The notes under the pieces were generated by a model that searched no databases, was not told the origin of the DNA, and saw only the letters and a program-made list of their open reading frames with translations. The position numbers and the translations under genes are program-made. Below, piece after piece: positions 4,681 through 6,277 of a stretch of DNA of 6,277 nucleotides. Within the stretch, counting starts at the first letter, position 1. The number at the start of each line of letters is the position of its first letter. The DNA comes from Actinomycetota bacterium (GTDB lineage: Bacteria; Actinomycetota; Thermoleophilia; Solirubrobacterales; Thermoleophilaceae). Location: the NCBI GenBank assembly GCA_005885165.1, contig VAXR01000115.1:1-6277 (forward strand), read 5' to 3'.

Positions 4681-5574
4681 TCACTCCGCCGGCTCGCGCG
4701 GCGGCAGCTGGATCTCGTCGTGTGCCGGGAGTCCGGCCTCGAGCTCCCGCTGGCGCTCGAGCTCGGAGTCGAACTCGGCGCCGATCAGGAGCGCCAGGTT
4801 GGTGAGCCAGAGCCAGATCAGGAAGGTGATGACGCTGGCCAGCGCTCCGTAGGTCTTGTTGTACGAGCCGTAGTTGGCCACGTACACGCCGAAGCCGGCC
4901 GACGCCGCCACCCAGATCAGCACGCCGAGCACGCCGCCGGGGGTGATCAATCGCAGCTTCGGCTGCTTTACGTTCGGCGCCACGTAGTAGAGGAGCGCAA
5001 AGACGGTCATCACGACGAGGAGCATCACCGGCCACTTCGCCACCTCCCAGACGTGCACCGCGCCGCGGCCGGCGCCGATCGCGTCGCCGACGGCGGTCGC
5101 GAGCGAGCCCGTCACAACCAGCGCCACGGCGACCAGCGCGCAGAGGAGCACCATCAGCAGCGTGATCGCGACCTGGAACGGACGGCGCTTCCAGAACGGC
5201 CGGCCCTCCTTCACGTCGTAGATCGCGTTCGACGCCCGCATGAACGCACCGATGTAGCCGGAGGCCGACCACAGCGCGCCGACCAGGGCGAACCCGAGCA
5301 GCGCCCCCGCGCCGCCCTTGTTGCGGACCACGTCGTGCAGCGGTCCGTCGATGCTGTTCGCGATCCCCTTGAGTCGGGCCCGCGACAGCGACGCGATCAG
5401 CGTGTCGATGGTGCTTCCCTGGCCGATGATCCCGAGGAGCGCGACGAGCACGATCAGCATCGGGAAGAGCGACAGCACCGAGTAGTAGGTGAGCGCTGCC
5501 GCCCAGTCGGTGAGGTTGTCCTCCTGGAACTCGTCGAACGTGCGCTTGAAGACCGCCCGCCAGTCGCGCCGCAC
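4681..5574 (-). CDS. YihY/BrkB-family integral membrane protein
   Basis: The 297-aa product has the hallmark of the YihY/virulence factor BrkB family near its N-terminus: AAALTYYSVLSLFPML (residues 25-40). It has six likely membrane helices at about 33-51, 89-111, 134-158, 180-199, 213-233 and 243-266. A second family-like stretch runs GALWSASGYIGAFMRASNAIYDV (99-121), followed by a basic WKRRPF turn. The C-terminal 30 residues are charged, Glu/Pro-rich and probably cytoplasmic. The length is normal for the family. Members were once called ribonuclease BN by mistake; the transport or structural role is unsettled. The GTG start at 5574 puts a short amphipathic helix before helix 1, as usual in the family, but there is no clear ribosome-binding site. 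It diverges from the DUF4235 gene with a 44-bp gap, and its stop is 32 bases past the tRNA. Confidence 0.93.
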   Translation of the reverse strand: MRRDWRAVFKRTFDEFQEDNLTDWAAALTYYSVLSLFPMLIVLVALLGIIGQGSTIDTLIASLSRARLKGIANSIDGPLHDVVRNKGGAGALLGFALVGALWSASGYIGAFMRASNAIYDVKEGRPFWKRRPFQVAITLLMVLLCALVAVALVVTGSLATAVGDAIGAGRGAVHVWEVAKWPVMLLVVMTVFALLYYVAPNVKQPKLRLITPGGVLGVLIWVAASAGFGVYVANYGSYNKTYGALASVITFLIWLWLTNLALLIGAEFDSELERQRELEAGLPAHDEIQLPPREPAE

Positions 5575-5605
5575 GGCTCTGCAGTTACCCGGATCACGTC
5601 GGGTG

Positions 5606-5611
5606 TACGTT
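5606..5611 (+). promoter_or_regulatory. Candidate -10 box of the DUF4235 gene
   Basis: TACGTT is followed after seven bases by the GTG start at 5619, so transcription would begin at or one base before the start codon. No ribosome-binding site is seen, and the A of the GCACGTG around the start is not part of one. This suggests a second leaderless gene in the window. The opposite strand has no equally good -10 in the 44-bp gap. Confidence 0.4.
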
Positions 5612-5618
5612 TCCGCAC

Positions 5619-5894
5619 GTGAAGCTCCTCTTCATTCCATTCAGCATCGTCGGCGGGCTGATCGCCGGCTTCCTCGGCAAGAGGCTGTTCGAGGGGGCGT
5701 GGGGGCTGGTCGACGACCGCGAGCCCCCGCAGGCCGAGCACCGTTACGTCTCGTTCGGGAAGGTCCTGCTCGCCGCCGCGCTCGAGGGAGCGATCTTCAG
5801 GGCCGTCCGCGCCGGCGTCGACCACCAGTCGCGCAGGGTGTTCGCCGGCCTGACCGGCAGCTGGCCGGGCGAGGAGGAACCCGAGCCCGACTGA
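5619..5894 (+). CDS. Small DUF4235-family membrane protein
   Basis: The 91-aa product matches what I recall of DUF4235, short actinobacterial membrane proteins of unknown function. An N-terminal hydrophobic helix (about 3-20, FIPFSIVGGLIAGFLGK) leads to KRLFEGAWGLVDDREPP, the family's conserved core. A second hydrophobic segment (about 47-62, GKVLLAAALEGAIFRA) follows, then an Arg-rich region and LTGSWPG before an acidic tail. The length is typical. It starts at a GTG that appears leaderless. It shares a 44-bp divergent spacer with the YihY/BrkB gene; both products are membrane proteins, so shared expression is possible, but nothing in the sequence shows that they act together. An alternative start is unlikely because the first helix begins at once. 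The family call is by eye. Confidence 0.85.
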   Translation: MKLLFIPFSIVGGLIAGFLGKRLFEGAWGLVDDREPPQAEHRYVSFGKVLLAAALEGAIFRAVRAGVDHQSRRVFAGLTGSWPGEEEPEPD

Positions 5895-5908
5895 GGTTCT
5901 TCGGGGCT
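5884..5908 (+). terminator. Weak hairpin overlapping the DUF4235 stop codon
   Basis: AGCCCGA (5884-5890) can pair with TCGGGGCT (5901-5908) with one bulged G, giving a 10-base loop that includes the TGA stop. Only a few scattered Ts follow. It is the best terminator candidate for this gene but far from canonical. Confidence 0.25.
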
Positions 5909-5969
5909 TTCAGACCCTTCATATTCGCTTAACACGGCTTTGCGGTCGCGCAACTGAAAGCTCCGCAAA
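5903..5969. repeat. Two overlapping inverted repeats in the spacer before the MCE gene
   Basis: Outer arms are GGGGCTTTCAG (5903-5913) and CTGAAAGCTCC (5954-5964), 11 positions with one G-T pair, 40 bases apart. Inner arms are TTTGCGG (5939-5945) and CCGCAAA (5963-5969), a perfect 7-bp stem with a 17-base loop. The right arms overlap at 5963-5964, so in RNA the two pairings would exclude each other, as in an attenuator or switch. An A-run (5967-5973) follows rather than a T-run, so this is not an intrinsic terminator for the plus strand. The spacer 5895-6069 otherwise has only the -10 box and leader described separately. Confidence 0.45.
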
Positions 5970-5992
5970 AAAACGCATATTTCCTGTAGATT
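5967..5992 (+). promoter_or_regulatory. Candidate promoter of the MCE gene, with A-tract
   Basis: TAGATT (5987-5992) is a TAnnnT -10 box in an unusually A/T-rich stretch that begins with seven A residues (5967-5973). No TTGACA-like -35 is visible; the A-tract may bend the DNA or contact the polymerase. Transcription would start around 5999, inside the palindrome CCGCGCGCGG (5994-6003), leaving a leader of about 70 bases. Confidence 0.35.
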
Positions 5993-6022
5993 CCCGCGCG
6001 CGGAAGCCCCGGACCACGCGCC

Positions 6023-6082
6023 ATGAAAGGCCGGTCCCTGCGGCTTGCGGGAGGAGACCAGGGCACGGGATGCGATCAGTAA
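6023..6082 (+). other. Possible 19-codon leader ORF overlapping the MCE start
   Basis: ATG at 6023 opens a 19-codon frame (MKGRSLRLAGGDQGTGCDQ) that ends in TAA at 6080-6082, 13 bases into the MCE gene in another frame. The MCE ribosome-binding site lies within it, so translation could be coupled. Its own ribosome-binding site is poor (GGAAG about 17 bases upstream), and its codons show no strong coding bias. It may be chance. Confidence 0.2.
6049..6056 (+). promoter_or_regulatory. Ribosome-binding site of the MCE gene
   Basis: GGGAGGAG is a strong match to the anti-Shine-Dalgarno but ends 13 bases before the ATG at 6070, longer than usual. No in-frame ATG, GTG or TTG lies closer. The weaker CGGG next to the ATG does not help. 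Confidence 0.55.
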
Positions 6083-6277
6083 GCGTTGCGGGGCGGGTCG
6101 CGGCGATCGGCGCGGTCGTTGCAGCGATCGTCGTTGTGGCGATCCTGCTGTTCGGGGGCGGCGGGGGCTACCACGTCAAGGGTTACTTCGAGAACGCCGG
6201 CCAGCTCGTCTCCGGCGACCAGGTCGAGATCGGCGGCACGTCCGCTGGAACGGTGGACGGCTTCAGCCTGACCGACA
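6070..6277 (+). CDS. MCE/MlaD-family lipid-transport protein, N-terminal part, runs off the right edge
   Basis: Sixty-nine codons are visible. After a short basic start (MRSVSVAGR), a single membrane anchor runs from about residue 10 to 28, followed by five glycines. The MCE domain then begins: YHVKGYFENAGQLVSGDQV (34-52), EIGGTSAGTVDGF (53-65). This matches the start of MlaD/Mce domains, which form hexameric rings or tubes that carry lipids between membranes or across the envelope, usually with an ABC transporter (MlaE/YrbE permease and MlaF ATPase). The protein should be anchored in the plasma membrane with the domain outside. ATG6070 is chosen for the upstream GGGAGGAG and because the anchor follows directly. 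It may open an mce-type operon extending to the right, which cannot be seen here. Codon use looks like that of its neighbours. Confidence 0.92.
   Translation, partial: MRSVSVAGRVAAIGAVVAAIVVVAILLFGGGGGYHVKGYFENAGQLVSGDQVEIGGTSAGTVDGFSLTD

Noticed and set aside
4615..5622. Plus-strand open frame opposite the YihY/BrkB gene
   Set aside because: Arg/His/Glu-rich with no membrane or domain pattern, begins inside the tRNA, and opposes a well-formed six-helix protein.
1..6277. Mobile element, integrase site at the tRNA, CRISPR array or toxin-antitoxin pair
   Set aside because: No transposase, recombinase, spaced direct repeats or duplicated tRNA 3' end was found; genes next to the tRNA look like ordinary chromosomal ones.

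Overview
The window reads as a high-GC actinomycete chromosome. I infer class Thermoleophilia (Solirubrobacter-like). The reasons are strong G/C bias at third positions, many GTG/TTG starts, TAnnnT-type -10 boxes, a DUF4235 protein, an MCE-family protein, and a sigma factor with a fused zinc finger and an Ala/Gly-rich tail. The lineage is inference from gene content, not proven by the sequence.

Layout, left to right. The 5' two-thirds of selD (selenide, water dikinase) runs off the left edge on the minus strand. Only 17 bp separate it from a divergent two-gene unit on the plus strand: an unrecognised 110-aa helical protein and a UPF0173-type metallo-beta-lactamase-fold hydrolase. Next on the plus strand is a diiron protein of the R2-like ligand-binding oxidase type. 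It ends 9 bp from the end of a convergent minus-strand gene for a 550-aa sigma factor carrying a zinc-finger (anti-sigma-like) segment and a long low-complexity tail. About 190 bp of regulatory DNA follow, then a plus-strand tRNA-Leu(UAA). A YihY/BrkB-family membrane protein lies on the minus strand, divergent from a small DUF4235 membrane protein. A 175-bp spacer with inverted repeats and an A-tract leads to the first 69 codons of an MCE/MlaD-like protein that runs off the right edge.

The genes do not form one pathway; this is a patchwork of short transcription units. The clearest regulatory signal is the 17-bp selD/110-aa spacer, where two overlapping, oppositely oriented -10 boxes each lie exactly six bases from a GTG start, which predicts two leaderless transcripts. 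The most unusual proteins are the sigma/zinc-finger/tail fusion and the oxidase, which keeps both residues that form the Val-Tyr ether cross-link in R2lox proteins. I found no unequivocal new system, mobile element or CRISPR array.
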